Assembly (NCBI RefSeq): GCF_018919395.1
Contig: NZ_JAHLME010000001.1
Span: forward strand, 1,054,001-1,118,000
Origin: Geomonas azotofigens
GTDB taxonomy: Bacteria > Desulfobacterota > Desulfuromonadia > Geobacterales > Geobacteraceae
DNA length: 64,000 nt
Direction: 5' to 3'
The notes below the pieces were generated by a model. It worked only from the letters and a program-made list of their open reading frames with translations, did not search any database and was not told where the DNA came from. The first letter of the stretch is position 1. Each line of letters opens with the position of its first letter. A program made the position numbers and the translations under genes. Shown here in pieces: positions 20,594 through 28,876 of the stretch.

Positions 20594-21108
20594 GCCCAAA
20601 CCTCCTGCATCGTTTCCCGATAGATATCCGCGTCCTCGGCGGAGAATGCCGTAAAAATGATCTTCTGCAATTCCGGGTAGCTTGCCAGTGCCGCCTTGGC
20701 CTCTTCCAGCGCGATGCGGCAGGCTGGACGCTTGGGGTAGCCGTAGACGCCGGTACTGATCGCGGGGAAGGCAATGCTCGCGAGCCCGCTTTCGTGCGCC
20801 AGCCGAAAGCAGGTGCGGTAGCAGGAGCGAAGCAGTTCGGCTTCGCCGCGACCGCCGCCGTGCCAGACCGGCCCCACGGTGTGGATCACGTGCCGGGCCG
20901 GGAGCCGGTACCCCCTGGTGATCTTGGCCTCTCCGGTGGGGCATCCCCCCAGCGTGCGGCACTCGGCGAGGAGCTCGGGACCTGCCGCCCGGTGGATGGC
21001 GCCGTCCACCCCGCCCCCGCCCAAAAGCGGGCTGTTGGCGGCGTTGACGATGGCGTCCACCGCCACCTTGGTGATGTCTCCCTGTACGATCTCAACCTTG
21101 TCGCGCAT
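20590..21108 (-). CDS. macro-domain protein (O-acetyl-ADP-ribose deacetylase type)
   Basis: This 172-aa protein is a stand-alone macrodomain. It has the ADP-ribose binding motifs [19 protein letters not shown] (about 10-28), the glycine-rich loop [14 protein letters not shown] and the second loop [12 protein letters not shown]. The MacroD-type set Asn-Asp (NAAN, GVDGAIH) predicts removal of ADP-ribose or O-acetyl-ADP-ribose. It sits between nfo and dtd; the start has GGGAGG at 6 bases. Confidence 0.92.
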   Translation of the reverse strand: MRDKVEIVQGDITKVAVDAIVNAANSPLLGGGGVDGAIHRAAGPELLAECRTLGGCPTGEAKITRGYRLPARHVIHTVGPVWHGGGRGEAELLRSCYRTCFRLAHESGLASIAFPAISTGVYGYPKRPACRIALEEAKAALASYPELQKIIFTAFSAEDADIYRETMQEVWA

Positions 21109-21132
21109 GCCGCACCTCCCGCCGGGGCCGGA

Positions 21133-21984
21133 TCAGCTTTCGATCAGGCTCCGCAACAGTTTCAGGTTCACCGCGTCCATCTCGTCCTGGTCACCTTTCG
21201 GGGTTTCGATCACCTTGGGGACCAGGGCGAAGTGCGGGTCGTTCAAGATGAAGCGAAACGGCTCCAGTCCGAGCGTCCCGGCGCCGATGTGATCGTGTCG
21301 GTCCACCTTGCAGCCGAGCCCCTTCTTGGAATCGTTCAGGTGGAAGGCGAGCAGCTTGTCGATGCCGATGAGGGCGTCGAATTCATCGAAGGTCTTGCGG
21401 TAGCCGTCCCGGTCGGCGATGGGGTAGCCGGAGGCGAAGGCGTGGCAGGTGTCGAAGCAGACACCGAAACGGCCGGAATCGGCGCAGCCGGTCATGATCG
21501 CCTTCAGGTGCTCGAACCGGTAGCCGAGGTTACTCCCCTGGCCCGCGGTGTTCTCCAGGAGCACCTTGCCGGTGAACTGCGGCACCTCGGCCAGGAGCTG
21601 GTCGAAGGCCTCGCAGACGCGCCGGATGCCGATCTCCTCGCCGTCGCCGTTGTGCGAGCCGGGGTGCATCACCACCTTGTCGATGCCGAGCTTGGCGCAG
21701 CGCTCCAGCTCCTCCCGGAAGGCGATCAGGCTCTTGTCCTTCACGTCGCCGGGGGCAGCGGCCAGGTTGATCAGGTAGATGTCGTGGCTCATGACGCTCT
21801 TCATGCCGCTGGCCGCGAACTTGTCCCGGAACAGCTGCGCGTCGGCGTCGGAAATCGCCTTGCCGCGCCACTGGTTCGAGTTCTGGGTGAAGACCTGGAT
21901 CACCCCGCAGCCGGAGGCGACCCCGCGGTCGACGGCGTTGTGGATACCACCCGAGATGGAGACGTGAGCCCCTAAAAGATCCAT
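21133..21984 (-). CDS. nfo: endonuclease IV
   Basis: This 283-aa AP endonuclease cleaves abasic sites and 3' blocking groups with a trinuclear zinc centre. It starts MDLLGAHVSISGGIHNAVDR. The AP-endonuclease family 2 signatures are visible: MHPGSHNGDGEEIGI, LENTAGQGSNLGYRFEHL, GVCFDTCHAFASGY and KVDRHDHIGAGTLG. The ATG at 21984 overlaps the stop of the HIT gene (TAATG); 41 in-frame codons upstream belong to another frame of that gene. Length is typical. Confidence 0.95.
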   Translation of the reverse strand: MDLLGAHVSISGGIHNAVDRGVASGCGVIQVFTQNSNQWRGKAISDADAQLFRDKFAASGMKSVMSHDIYLINLAAAPGDVKDKSLIAFREELERCAKLGIDKVVMHPGSHNGDGEEIGIRRVCEAFDQLLAEVPQFTGKVLLENTAGQGSNLGYRFEHLKAIMTGCADSGRFGVCFDTCHAFASGYPIADRDGYRKTFDEFDALIGIDKLLAFHLNDSKKGLGCKVDRHDHIGAGTLGLEPFRFILNDPHFALVPKVIETPKGDQDEMDAVNLKLLRSLIES

Positions 21985-22421
21985 TAGCCCCTCCCCTTGA
22001 CGCCCAGTTTTCCGAGGTGGGTTCTGATCAGTTCGACCCGGGCCCGGTACTCCTCGCTTTTCAGAATCAGTTCCTGGTGCGGCTCGCTCCAGTGCGGGCG
22101 CGGCCAAAGCGGGTCGGACGAACGGCGCGGCACCACGTGCCAGTGCATGTGCGGCGCCATGTTGCCGAGCAGTTCGTAGTTGATCTTGTCCGGGCCGAAT
22201 GCGTTGTAGAGCGCTTCGGCGACGGCGCTGACCTCGGCCATCACCCCGTTTCGCACCGTTGCGGAGAGGTGGAACAGTTCGGTGACGTGGTCCCTGGTAT
22301 AGACGAAGCAGTAGCCGGCGAAGAACTGGTCACGGTTCAGTGAAACCAGCGTGTGTTCCAGCTCGATGACCCGCTGGTCCGCATCGTCTTCCCACTTGGT
22401 GCAGATGGGGCATGAGTTCAT
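21984..22421 (-). CDS. HIT family hydrolase
   Basis: This 145-aa protein has the histidine triad in APHMHWHVVPR (His-x-His-x-His, near 95-105). It opens with CPICTKWEDDADQRVIELE, a Cys-pair start common in HIT proteins. Members hydrolyse nucleoside phosphoramidates, dinucleoside polyphosphates or adenylylated products. The real start is the ATG at 22421, 11 bases after dapF; the larger reading frame upstream is a shadow of dapF. It is translationally coupled to nfo. Confidence 0.88.
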   Translation of the reverse strand: MNSCPICTKWEDDADQRVIELEHTLVSLNRDQFFAGYCFVYTRDHVTELFHLSATVRNGVMAEVSAVAEALYNAFGPDKINYELLGNMAPHMHWHVVPRRSSDPLWPRPHWSEPHQELILKSEEYRARVELIRTHLGKLGVKGRG

Positions 22422-22432
22422 AAAAATCCCTT

Positions 22433-23269
22433 TTAGATTTCGATCTCGCCGTTGAAGACTTCCACCGCCGGACCGGTCATGTAGATGTTGCCGTCCTCGC
22501 TCCATTCCATTTCGAGGTCGCCGCCGGTCAGGTGGTTCAGGATCTTCTTTTCGGTCAGGCCGTTCAACACGCAGGCCGCGGTGACCGCGCTGGAGCCGGT
22601 GCCGCAGGCGAGCGTTTCTCCGGCGCCGCGTTCCCAGGTGCGCTGGCGCACTTCGGTGCGCGAGATCACCTGCACGAACTCCACGTTGGTGCGGCGCGGG
22701 AACAGCTCGTGGTTCTCGATCAGCGGCCCGTACTTGGCCACCTCGAAGTTGTCGACGTCGTCGACGAAGATGACGCAATGGGGATTGCCCATCGAGGCGC
22801 AGGTGATGTTGAAGGTGGAGTGCAGGATATTGAGCGGCTCGCTGATCACCTTCTCGTCGGGGTTGCCGACCATCGGGATCTCCTTCCGGGTGAGCCGGGG
22901 CGGTCCCATGTTGACGCGCACCTTCTCCACCTTGCCGTCGGCGCCGGGGAAAAGCTGCAGGGTCAGGATCCCGGCCCCGGTCTCGGCGGTGATCTCCTTC
23001 TTGGCCACGATGCCGTGGTCGTAGGCGTACTTGGCGACGCAGCGGATGCCGTTGCCGCACATCTCGCTCTCGGAGCCGTCCGAGTTGAACATGCGCATCC
23101 TGACGTCGGCCACCTCGCTGGGCATGATCAGGATCAACCCGTCGGAACCGATGCCGAAGTTGCGGTCGGAAACCTTGACGGCCACGGCGGCGGGGTCCTG
23201 CACGGTTGCTTCGAAACAGTTGACGTAGACGTAGTCGTTGCCGGCACCCTGCATCTTTGTGAATTTCAT
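22433..23269 (-). CDS. dapF: diaminopimelate epimerase
   Basis: This 278-aa PLP-independent epimerase converts LL- to meso-diaminopimelate for lysine and peptidoglycan. Both catalytic cysteines are present, in SEMCGNGIRCVA (about 73) and LACGTGSSAVTAA (about 218). It starts MKFTKMQGAGNDYVYVNCF at 23269, the expected N-terminus; 20 upstream codons are dismissed. It is first in the dapF-HIT-nfo-macro-dtd unit. Confidence 0.95.
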   Translation of the reverse strand: MKFTKMQGAGNDYVYVNCFEATVQDPAAVAVKVSDRNFGIGSDGLILIMPSEVADVRMRMFNSDGSESEMCGNGIRCVAKYAYDHGIVAKKEITAETGAGILTLQLFPGADGKVEKVRVNMGPPRLTRKEIPMVGNPDEKVISEPLNILHSTFNITCASMGNPHCVIFVDDVDNFEVAKYGPLIENHELFPRRTNVEFVQVISRTEVRQRTWERGAGETLACGTGSSAVTAACVLNGLTEKKILNHLTGGDLEMEWSEDGNIYMTGPAVEVFNGEIEI

Positions 23270-23403
23270 AGAGAAAGACCCCCAAGGAAAGTATCTACTG
23301 TAAATAACAAAAAGCGCCTGCGGCAACAAGCTAAAACCGGAGTTGCTTGACCGGGACGTATACTTTTCAGTAGTATCATGAGAAAAAGAGGGGGGGAGGT
23401 TTA

Positions 23404-23613
23404 ATGGAAATCAAGAACAAGCTTTGGATGAACGGCAACTTGGAGTGGTACGCCTATATCGACGACGCCGAGGTGTTTCTGGGAAGCCGTGAGGTTCCGA
23501 TGCCGCTGGAAGAAGGGGACAAGTGGACCAACATGTACGGCGACGTTTTTCAGGTGGTCGACGGCTCCATCACCCTCGTGGAGCGGGTCGAGCCGCCGCA
23601 GCGTTACTGGTGA
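23404..23613 (+). CDS. conserved small protein, 69 aa
   Basis: The product is an acidic, aromatic-rich, single small domain (EIKNKLWMNGNLEWYAYIDD, five Trp). The ATG follows GGGGGGAGG, a strong ribosome site. Length, codon use and a hairpin 6 bases after the stop support a real gene. It has no signal or membrane segment and I do not recognise the family. Confidence 0.65.
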   Translation: MEIKNKLWMNGNLEWYAYIDDAEVFLGSREVPMPLEEGDKWTNMYGDVFQVVDGSITLVERVEPPQRYW

Positions 23614-23619
23614 TATGCC

Positions 23620-23649
23620 GCATGTCCGTGGTGGTAAATGCGGACATGC
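23620..23649 (+). terminator. hairpin between the 69-aa gene and the Rrf2 gene
   Basis: A perfect 9-bp inverted repeat, GCATGTCCG and CGGACATGC, is separated by 12 bases and followed by AATTCTTT. It may end the upstream transcript; it also lies 15 bases before the -35 box of the Rrf2 promoter, so an operator role is possible. Confidence 0.55.
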
Positions 23650-23663
23650 AATTCTTTATATTC

Positions 23664-23692
23664 TTGACATGAAAAATGTGGTATTGTATCCT
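23664..23692 (+). promoter_or_regulatory. sigma70 promoter of the Rrf2 regulator
   Basis: TTGACA (23664-23669) and TATCCT (23687-23692) are spaced by 17 bases, with the predicted start about 27 bases before the ATG. It is one of the clearest promoters in the window. Confidence 0.7.
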
Positions 23693-23725
23693 CGCTTAAC
23701 TATTAAACAGCGGGAGATACAGACC

Positions 23726-24184
23726 ATGAGACTTTCGACCAAGAGCCGTTACGGCTTGAGGGCTCTTTTCGACATCGCCTACAACGCCGGGTCCCAGCCG
23801 GCGCAGATCCAGGATATCTCGCGGCGTCAGGACATCTCGCCCCGGTACCTCGAGCAGATCTTCCAGGGGCTGAAAAAGCACGGCATCCTGAAGAGCAAGC
23901 GCGGGCCGCAGGGTGGCTACTGCCTGGCCAAGAGCCCGGAGGAGATCACGGTGCGTGCCGTCATCGAGGCGACCGAGGGTGATACCCTGATCGTCGATTG
24001 CGCCGGCAGGAGAAAGGGCGAGTGCGGTTTCGACGGGAGCTGCGTGACCCAGACCGTCTGGGAGGAATCCAACTCCAGGCTCAACGAGTTCTTCGAGTCG
24101 ATCACCCTGAAGACCCTGTGCGAACGTGGCGAGGCGCTGGGCATCAAGCGGGAGCAGGACCACCGCTTCATGTACTTCATCTAG
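23726..24184 (+). CDS. Rrf2 family transcriptional regulator
   Basis: This 152-aa winged-helix protein begins MRLSTKSRYGLRALFDIAY, the standard Rrf2 / IscR / CymR N-terminus, with recognition helix ISPRYLEQIFQGLKKHGIL. Cys92, Cys100 and Cys106 stand where IscR has its cluster ligands (Cys92, Cys98, Cys104), but the spacing is C-x7-C-x5-C and the IscR His107 equivalent is not evident. An Fe-S sensor or a CymR-like cysteine-metabolism regulator is possible. The start at 23726 is chosen over an upstream in-frame ATG inside the previous gene. A larE gene follows. Confidence 0.85.
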   Translation: MRLSTKSRYGLRALFDIAYNAGSQPAQIQDISRRQDISPRYLEQIFQGLKKHGILKSKRGPQGGYCLAKSPEEITVRAVIEATEGDTLIVDCAGRRKGECGFDGSCVTQTVWEESNSRLNEFFESITLKTLCERGEALGIKREQDHRFMYFI

Positions 24185-24280
24185 TCGGCAGGCAGCTCCG
24201 ATAAAAAACGACTGCAGCCGCGGCGGCACCAACGGCTGTTCCGTGCATGGTGTCCCCCGGGCGCGGTCCCGCGAGGCCCC

Positions 24281-25087
24281 ATGGCATCACCCCAGCAAAA
24301 ATACACCAGACTGCAAGAGATCCTGCGCGAGATGGGAACCGTCCTGGTTGCCTTCTCGGGCGGGGTCGATTCCACTTTCCTGCTCAAGGCGGCCATCGAC
24401 ACCCTGGGAACCGGGCATGTCCTGGCCGTCACCGCCACCTCCCCCACCTACCCCGAAAGCGAGCTGAACGAGGCGCAGCGCCTGGCCGCCTCCCTCGGCG
24501 CCACGCAGCTCCTGGTCGAGTCCAACGAGCTGGAGATCCCCGGTTTCAGCCACAACCCCAAGGACCGCTGCTACCACTGCAAGAGCGAGCTGTTCCGGAT
24601 CTGCGGTGACAAGGCGCGCGAGCTCGGCTTCGCCTTTGTCGCGGACGGCAGTAACACCGACGACCTCGGGGACTACCGCCCCGGACGCATCGCCGCCTGT
24701 GAACTGAAAGTCCGCTCGCCGCTGCTCGAGGCGGACCTCTCCAAGGCCGACATCCGGGAACTGTCGCGCGGGCTCGGGCTGCCCACCTGGGACAAGCAGG
24801 CCTACGCCTGCCTGGCAAGCCGGTTCCCTTACGGCACCGAGATCACCGAGCGGAGGCTGAACCAGGTGGAGCGTTGCGAGGAGTTTCTGAAGGGGGAGGG
24901 GTTCCGGGTGTACCGGGTGCGCTTCCACCAGGAGAGCGCACGCATCGAGCTCTCCGAGGCGGAGCTTGGGCGGATGCTGGAGCCTAAGCTGCGGCAGCGC
25001 ACCGTCGATTTCTTCCGGCAGGCCGGCTTCACGTACGTGTCGCTCGACCTGCAGGGGTACCGTACCGGCAGCATGAACGAGGGGTGA
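24281..25087 (+). CDS. larE: ATP-dependent sulfur transferase LarE
   Basis: This 268-aa PP-loop protein activates and donates sulfur during synthesis of the nickel-pincer nucleotide cofactor of lactate racemase and related enzymes. The PP-loop SGGVDST is at 26-32. Cys177 in YACLASRFPYG matches the sacrificial cysteine of the Lactobacillus enzyme. Cys97 and Cys100 (DRCYHCKSE) with Cys177 could make the three-cysteine [4Fe-4S] set known from Thermotoga-type LarE, which would give a catalytic rather than sacrificial enzyme. No larA, larB or larC lies in the window. Confidence 0.88.
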   Translation: MASPQQKYTRLQEILREMGTVLVAFSGGVDSTFLLKAAIDTLGTGHVLAVTATSPTYPESELNEAQRLAASLGATQLLVESNELEIPGFSHNPKDRCYHCKSELFRICGDKARELGFAFVADGSNTDDLGDYRPGRIAACELKVRSPLLEADLSKADIRELSRGLGLPTWDKQAYACLASRFPYGTEITERRLNQVERCEEFLKGEGFRVYRVRFHQESARIELSEAELGRMLEPKLRQRTVDFFRQAGFTYVSLDLQGYRTGSMNEG

Positions 25088-25091
25088 CCCC

Positions 25092-25514
25092 TCAGCTGAT
25101 CTCGACCGTGATGGTCTTGGGGATGACGATGGTGAGGACGCCGCAGTCGCAGCTCGCGTTGAAGCCGGCCGCGTCGAACTCGGGGGGGACGGCGAAGCTC
25201 CTCTGGAAGGGGCCGAAGTAGCGTTCGATGCGGTGGAAGTTCTCCTTCCTGATCTCCTCGCTGTGCTTTCTTTCCCCCCTGATGGTGAGGGTGTGGTCCT
25301 CGGCCCTGATCTCGATGTCGGAGAGGTCCAGGTCGGGGAGCTCCACCTTGATGGTAACGGCCGCATTGCTCTCGTAGACGTCAGCCGGCGGGTGCCAGAC
25401 CCCCTCCCTGATCTCCTCGCCGATTTCGCGGGTCCAGGCCAGGTCCAGCAGCCGGTTCATCTTGTCCTGCATGCTCCTGAGTTCGCTGAGCGGGTTGTAC
25501 CTGACGATCGCCAT
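25092..25514 (-). CDS. Hsp20 / alpha-crystallin small heat shock protein
   Basis: This 140-aa ATP-independent holdase has an alpha-crystallin domain at about 40-130, with the signature DVYESNAAVTIKVELPDLDL and the late GVLTIVIPKTI. It opens MAIVRYNPLSELRSMQDKM, typical of bacterial class A sHSPs. The ATG at 25514 follows GGAGGGAG. The C-terminal tail is very short (TVEIS), with only a degenerate I-x-I-type motif. The gene is convergent with larE, with 4 bases between the stops. Confidence 0.92.
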   Translation of the reverse strand: MAIVRYNPLSELRSMQDKMNRLLDLAWTREIGEEIREGVWHPPADVYESNAAVTIKVELPDLDLSDIEIRAEDHTLTIRGERKHSEEIRKENFHRIERYFGPFQRSFAVPPEFDAAGFNASCDCGVLTIVIPKTITVEIS

Positions 25515-25565
25515 CTTCTCCCTCCGCTGGTGCGCCACCCGGCGCGTATGGTAGGCAAAATTTAA

Positions 25566-25599
25566 GGGGAGGGAGCCGTTTCCTCAAGCCCCCTCCCCG
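25566..25599 (-). terminator. terminator of the 57-aa basic protein gene
   Basis: On the minus strand, GGGGAGGG and CCCTCCCC pair and are followed by TTAAATTTT. It lies 19 bases after the stop of the small gene at 25618. Confidence 0.65.
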
Positions 25600-25617
25600 T
25601 TGTTTCCTTCTTCTGGT

Positions 25618-25791
25618 TTAAATCCGCTTACCCTTGGGTACGGTGTGCTTCAATTTTTTGGAGCCGTCGTAGAGGTGTTGTTTGACCAACTCCCTTTGTG
25701 CCTTCAAGTCCTTTTTCTCGTAGTCCATTGCCAGGTTGATTTCCATCCGCTGTGCCAATTCGTCGATGGTTTTTTCTTCGTCTCGTGCCAT
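25618..25791 (-). CDS. small charged protein, 57 aa
   Basis: The protein opens MARDEEKTIDELAQRMEINL and ends with a lysine-rich tail (KKLKHTVPKGKRI). It is mostly helical by composition. The ATG at 25791 has AGGGGAG at good spacing and a terminator follows, so it is probably real. I cannot name a family. Confidence 0.6.
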   Translation of the reverse strand: MARDEEKTIDELAQRMEINLAMDYEKKDLKAQRELVKQHLYDGSKKLKHTVPKGKRI

Positions 25792-25914
25792 GCTGGCTCC
25801 CCTTTTACCTGGTTGTTAACGCCGATGCCTAACTGCCTGAACTTGCTGCACCCCCTTTTTTTATTTTCGTGAATCATAGCAGTTTGGATCTTTTTTGCAA
25901 CAGAACATTTCGCC

Positions 25915-25943
25915 TTGAAGCATAAGGGGTTATCGGATAATAT
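25915..25943 (+). promoter_or_regulatory. candidate promoter for the DUF4177-polA unit
   Basis: TTGAAG (25915-25920) and TAATAT (25938-25943) are spaced by 17 bases in an AT-rich stretch 33 bases before the ATG at 25976. Confidence 0.45.
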
Positions 25944-25975
25944 GGCCGGGAAAATCCCAGTCGTGAGGAGTATTT

Positions 25976-26149
25976 ATGCTGCAGTACAAGGTGGTCGAGC
26001 TAAGCCACGTATCCGAGGACACCATCGAGGAGGCGCTCAACGAATGGACCCGGAAGGGATGGAAATTCGACGCCATGCAGTTCGCCATGCGTGACGCCAG
26101 CAAGCGCCCGGCCATGGCCTTCGTGGTCTTCACCAAAGAGGAGAACTAG
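25976..26149 (+). CDS. DUF4177-like small protein, 57 aa
   Basis: The sequence MLQYKVVELSHVSEDTIEEA followed by LNEWTRKGWKFDAM matches the short DUF4177 pattern: a strand, helix and Trp-Gly-Trp-like turn. The start has GAGGAG ahead and the stop TAG directly abuts the GTG of polA, so the two are translationally coupled. Function is unknown. Confidence 0.7.
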   Translation: MLQYKVVELSHVSEDTIEEALNEWTRKGWKFDAMQFAMRDASKRPAMAFVVFTKEEN

Positions 26150-28828
26150 GTGGCGGCCGAGAGAGAAACACTGTACCTGCTGGACGGCTCTTCCTACATC
26201 TACCGGGCCTATTTCGCCATACGCCACCTGAGCTCCCCCAACGGCTTCCCCACCAACGCGCTCTACGGTTTCACCCAGATGCTCCTGAAGGTCATGAAGG
26301 ACCGGGCCCCGGCGCACGTGGCCGTGATCTTCGACGCGGGCAAGATCACCTTCAGAAACGAGCTGTTTCCGGCCTACAAGGCGACGAGAAGCGCCATGCC
26401 CGAGGACCTGGCCCAGCAGATCGAGCCGATCAAGCAGATGGTGCGCGCCTTCAACATTCCCGCCCTGGAGCTCCCCGGCTGGGAGGCGGACGACATCATC
26501 GGGACTATCGCCAAGAAGGCGGAAGCTGCGGGGCTCGACTGCGTCGTGGTTACCGGCGACAAGGACCTGATGCAGATCGTCACCGAGCACGTGACCCTTC
26601 TGGACACCATGAAGGACAAGAGCTTCGGCATCCCGGACGTGATCGAGAAGTTCGGCGTGGAGCCCGCGCGGGTGGTCGACGTGCTGGCGCTTTGGGGCGA
26701 CACCTCCGACAACATACCCGGCGTACCGGGCGTCGGTGAGGTGACGGCGAAGAAGCTCCTGCAGGAGTTCGGCACGCTGGACGAACTGCTCGCCCGCGCC
26801 AGCGAGGTGAAGGGAAAGACCGGCGAGCGGCTGGTCGAGTTCGCCGACCAGGCCCGCCTGTGCCGCACCCTGGCCACCATCGACTGCGATGTCCCCATCG
26901 AGTACAACATCGACGACTTCGCGGTCACCCCGCCGGACAACCGCCGGCTGGCCGCACTGTTCCGCGAGTACGGTTTCGCCACGCTCCTGAAGGACCTCAC
27001 CAGTTCGCCCACGCTTTCCTGCGACCGTTACGCCCTGGTGCTGACCGAGGCCGAGCTGCGCGAGCTGGTGGCGAAGCTGGAAAAGGCGCCCGCCTTCGCC
27101 ATCGACCTGGAGACCACCAGCTTGAATCCGTACGAGGCTGCCGTGGTCGGCTACGCGGTGAGCTGCCATTCGCACGAGGCCTACTACATACCGGTCGGGC
27201 ACCGCTACCTGGGCGCCCCGGAACAGCTCCCCGAGAAGCTGGTGCTGGAACTTTTGGGACCGCTTCTGGCCGACCCCTCGCGCAAGAAGATCGGCCAGAA
27301 TCTCAAGTACGACTACCAGGTGCTGCGGCTGGCCGGCGTGGAGTTCGCCGGCATCTGGTGCGACACCATGCTGGCCGCCTATCTGGTCAACCCGTCGCGC
27401 AACAGCCAGGGGCTGGACGCCCTGGCGCTGGAGTACCTGGACCACCGCATGATCTCCTACGGCGAGGTGGCTGGCACCGGCAAGTGCGAGGTGAACTTCT
27501 CCGAGGTGGACCTGGACCGCGCCGGCCCCTACTCCTGCGAGGACGCCGACGCCACCTTCCTGCTGCACGAGATCCTGCTCCCCAAGGTGCGCGAGCAGGG
27601 GATGGAGAAGCTTCTCTTCGACATCGAGATGCCGCTGCTGGAGATCCTGGCGGACATGGAGCTGTGCGGCGTCAAGCTGGACCTTGACCTCATGAGGGAG
27701 CTTTCCGCCGGCTTCGGCAAACAGCTCATCGAGCTGGAGGCGAAGATCCACGACCACTGCGGCGGCCCCTTCAACATCAACTCCCCCAAGCAGTTGGGCG
27801 AGATGCTCTTCGAGCGCATGGGGCTCGCCGTCGGCAAGAAGACCAAGGGAAAGACCGGCTGGTCCACCAACGTGGAGGAGCTGGAGCGGCTGGCCGAGCA
27901 GCACGAGGTGGCGCGCCTGCTTTTGCAGTACCGCAGCATCTCCAAGCTGAAGTCGACCTACACCGACGCGCTCCCGAAGCTCGTGGACCCAAGGACCGGC
28001 CGCGTGCACACCTCCTACAACCAGGCGGTCACCAACACCGGCAGGCTCTCCTCGTCCGATCCCAACCTGCAGAACATCCCGGTGCGCGGGGTGGAGGGGC
28101 GTGACATCCGGCGCGCCTTCGTGGCCGAGCCGGGGAGCCTGATCCTTTCCGCCGACTATTCGCAGATCGAACTGCGGGTGCTGGCGCACCTCTCCGGGGA
28201 CCGGGTGCTCAGCGAGGCCTTCGCCTCCGGCGAGGACGTGCACCGCCGCACCGCCGCCGAGGTGTTCGGCATGTTCCCTGAACTGGTCACCCCCGAGATG
28301 CGGCGCCAGGCAAAGGTGATCAACTTCGGCATTATCTACGGCCAGGGGGCCTTTTCGCTCGCCAAGGAGCTGGGGGTCACCGCCAAGCAGGCCAAGGCCT
28401 TCATCGACAGCTACTTCGAGCGCCACGCCGGGGCCAGGAGCTTTCTGGACAGCTGCATCTCCGAAGCCGAGACCTGCGGCTTCGTCACCACCATCCTGGG
28501 GCGCAGGCTGCAGATCCCGGAGATCGCCAGCAAAAACGGCAATATCCGCGCCTTCGCCCAGCGAAACGCCACCAACTACCCGATCCAGGGTTCGGCCGCC
28601 GACATCATCAAGGCGGCCATGATCAGGGTCTGCCGCCGCATGCGCGACGAGCGGGTGGCCAGCCGCCTGATCATGCAGGTGCACGACGAACTGGTGTTCG
28701 AGGTTCCGGAAAACGAGCGGGAGCTGATGGAGGAACTGGTGCGCAGCGAGATGGAGGGGGCGCTCCCCCTCTCGGTGCCGCTCAAGGTCGACCTCAACTT
28801 CGGCCTGAACTGGGCGGAGGCGCACTAA
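26150..28828 (+). CDS. polA: DNA polymerase I
   Basis: This 892-aa repair and replication polymerase has three domains. The 5'-3' exonuclease is at about 1-290 (LLDGSSYIYRAYFAI, GWEADDIIGT, GDKDLMQIV). The 3'-5' exonuclease is at about 310-490 and looks active, with AIDLETTSL, QNLKYDYQVL and YSCEDAD retained. The polymerase domain has motif A DYSQIELRVLAH (about 668), the O helix KVINFGIIYGQG and motif C VHDELVFEV (about 845). The start is GTG at 26150, immediately after the small gene's stop. Length is slightly below E. coli PolA (928 aa). Confidence 0.97.
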   Translation: MAAERETLYLLDGSSYIYRAYFAIRHLSSPNGFPTNALYGFTQMLLKVMKDRAPAHVAVIFDAGKITFRNELFPAYKATRSAMPEDLAQQIEPIKQMVRAFNIPALELPGWEADDIIGTIAKKAEAAGLDCVVVTGDKDLMQIVTEHVTLLDTMKDKSFGIPDVIEKFGVEPARVVDVLALWGDTSDNIPGVPGVGEVTAKKLLQEFGTLDELLARASEVKGKTGERLVEFADQARLCRTLATIDCDVPIEYNIDDFAVTPPDNRRLAALFREYGFATLLKDLTSSPTLSCDRYALVLTEAELRELVAKLEKAPAFAIDLETTSLNPYEAAVVGYAVSCHSHEAYYIPVGHRYLGAPEQLPEKLVLELLGPLLADPSRKKIGQNLKYDYQVLRLAGVEFAGIWCDTMLAAYLVNPSRNSQGLDALALEYLDHRMISYGEVAGTGKCEVNFSEVDLDRAGPYSCEDADATFLLHEILLPKVREQGMEKLLFDIEMPLLEILADMELCGVKLDLDLMRELSAGFGKQLIELEAKIHDHCGGPFNINSPKQLGEMLFERMGLAVGKKTKGKTGWSTNVEELERLAEQHEVARLLLQYRSISKLKSTYTDALPKLVDPRTGRVHTSYNQAVTNTGRLSSSDPNLQNIPVRGVEGRDIRRAFVAEPGSLILSADYSQIELRVLAHLSGDRVLSEAFASGEDVHRRTAAEVFGMFPELVTPEMRRQAKVINFGIIYGQGAFSLAKELGVTAKQAKAFIDSYFERHAGARSFLDSCISEAETCGFVTTILGRRLQIPEIASKNGNIRAFAQRNATNYPIQGSAADIIKAAMIRVCRRMRDERVASRLIMQVHDELVFEVPENERELMEELVRSEMEGALPLSVPLKVDLNFGLNWAEAH

Positions 28829-28876
28829 GGTTTTCGGCACGTGACCCGAAGAGGTGCTTGAGGGGACGGAGGCGTT

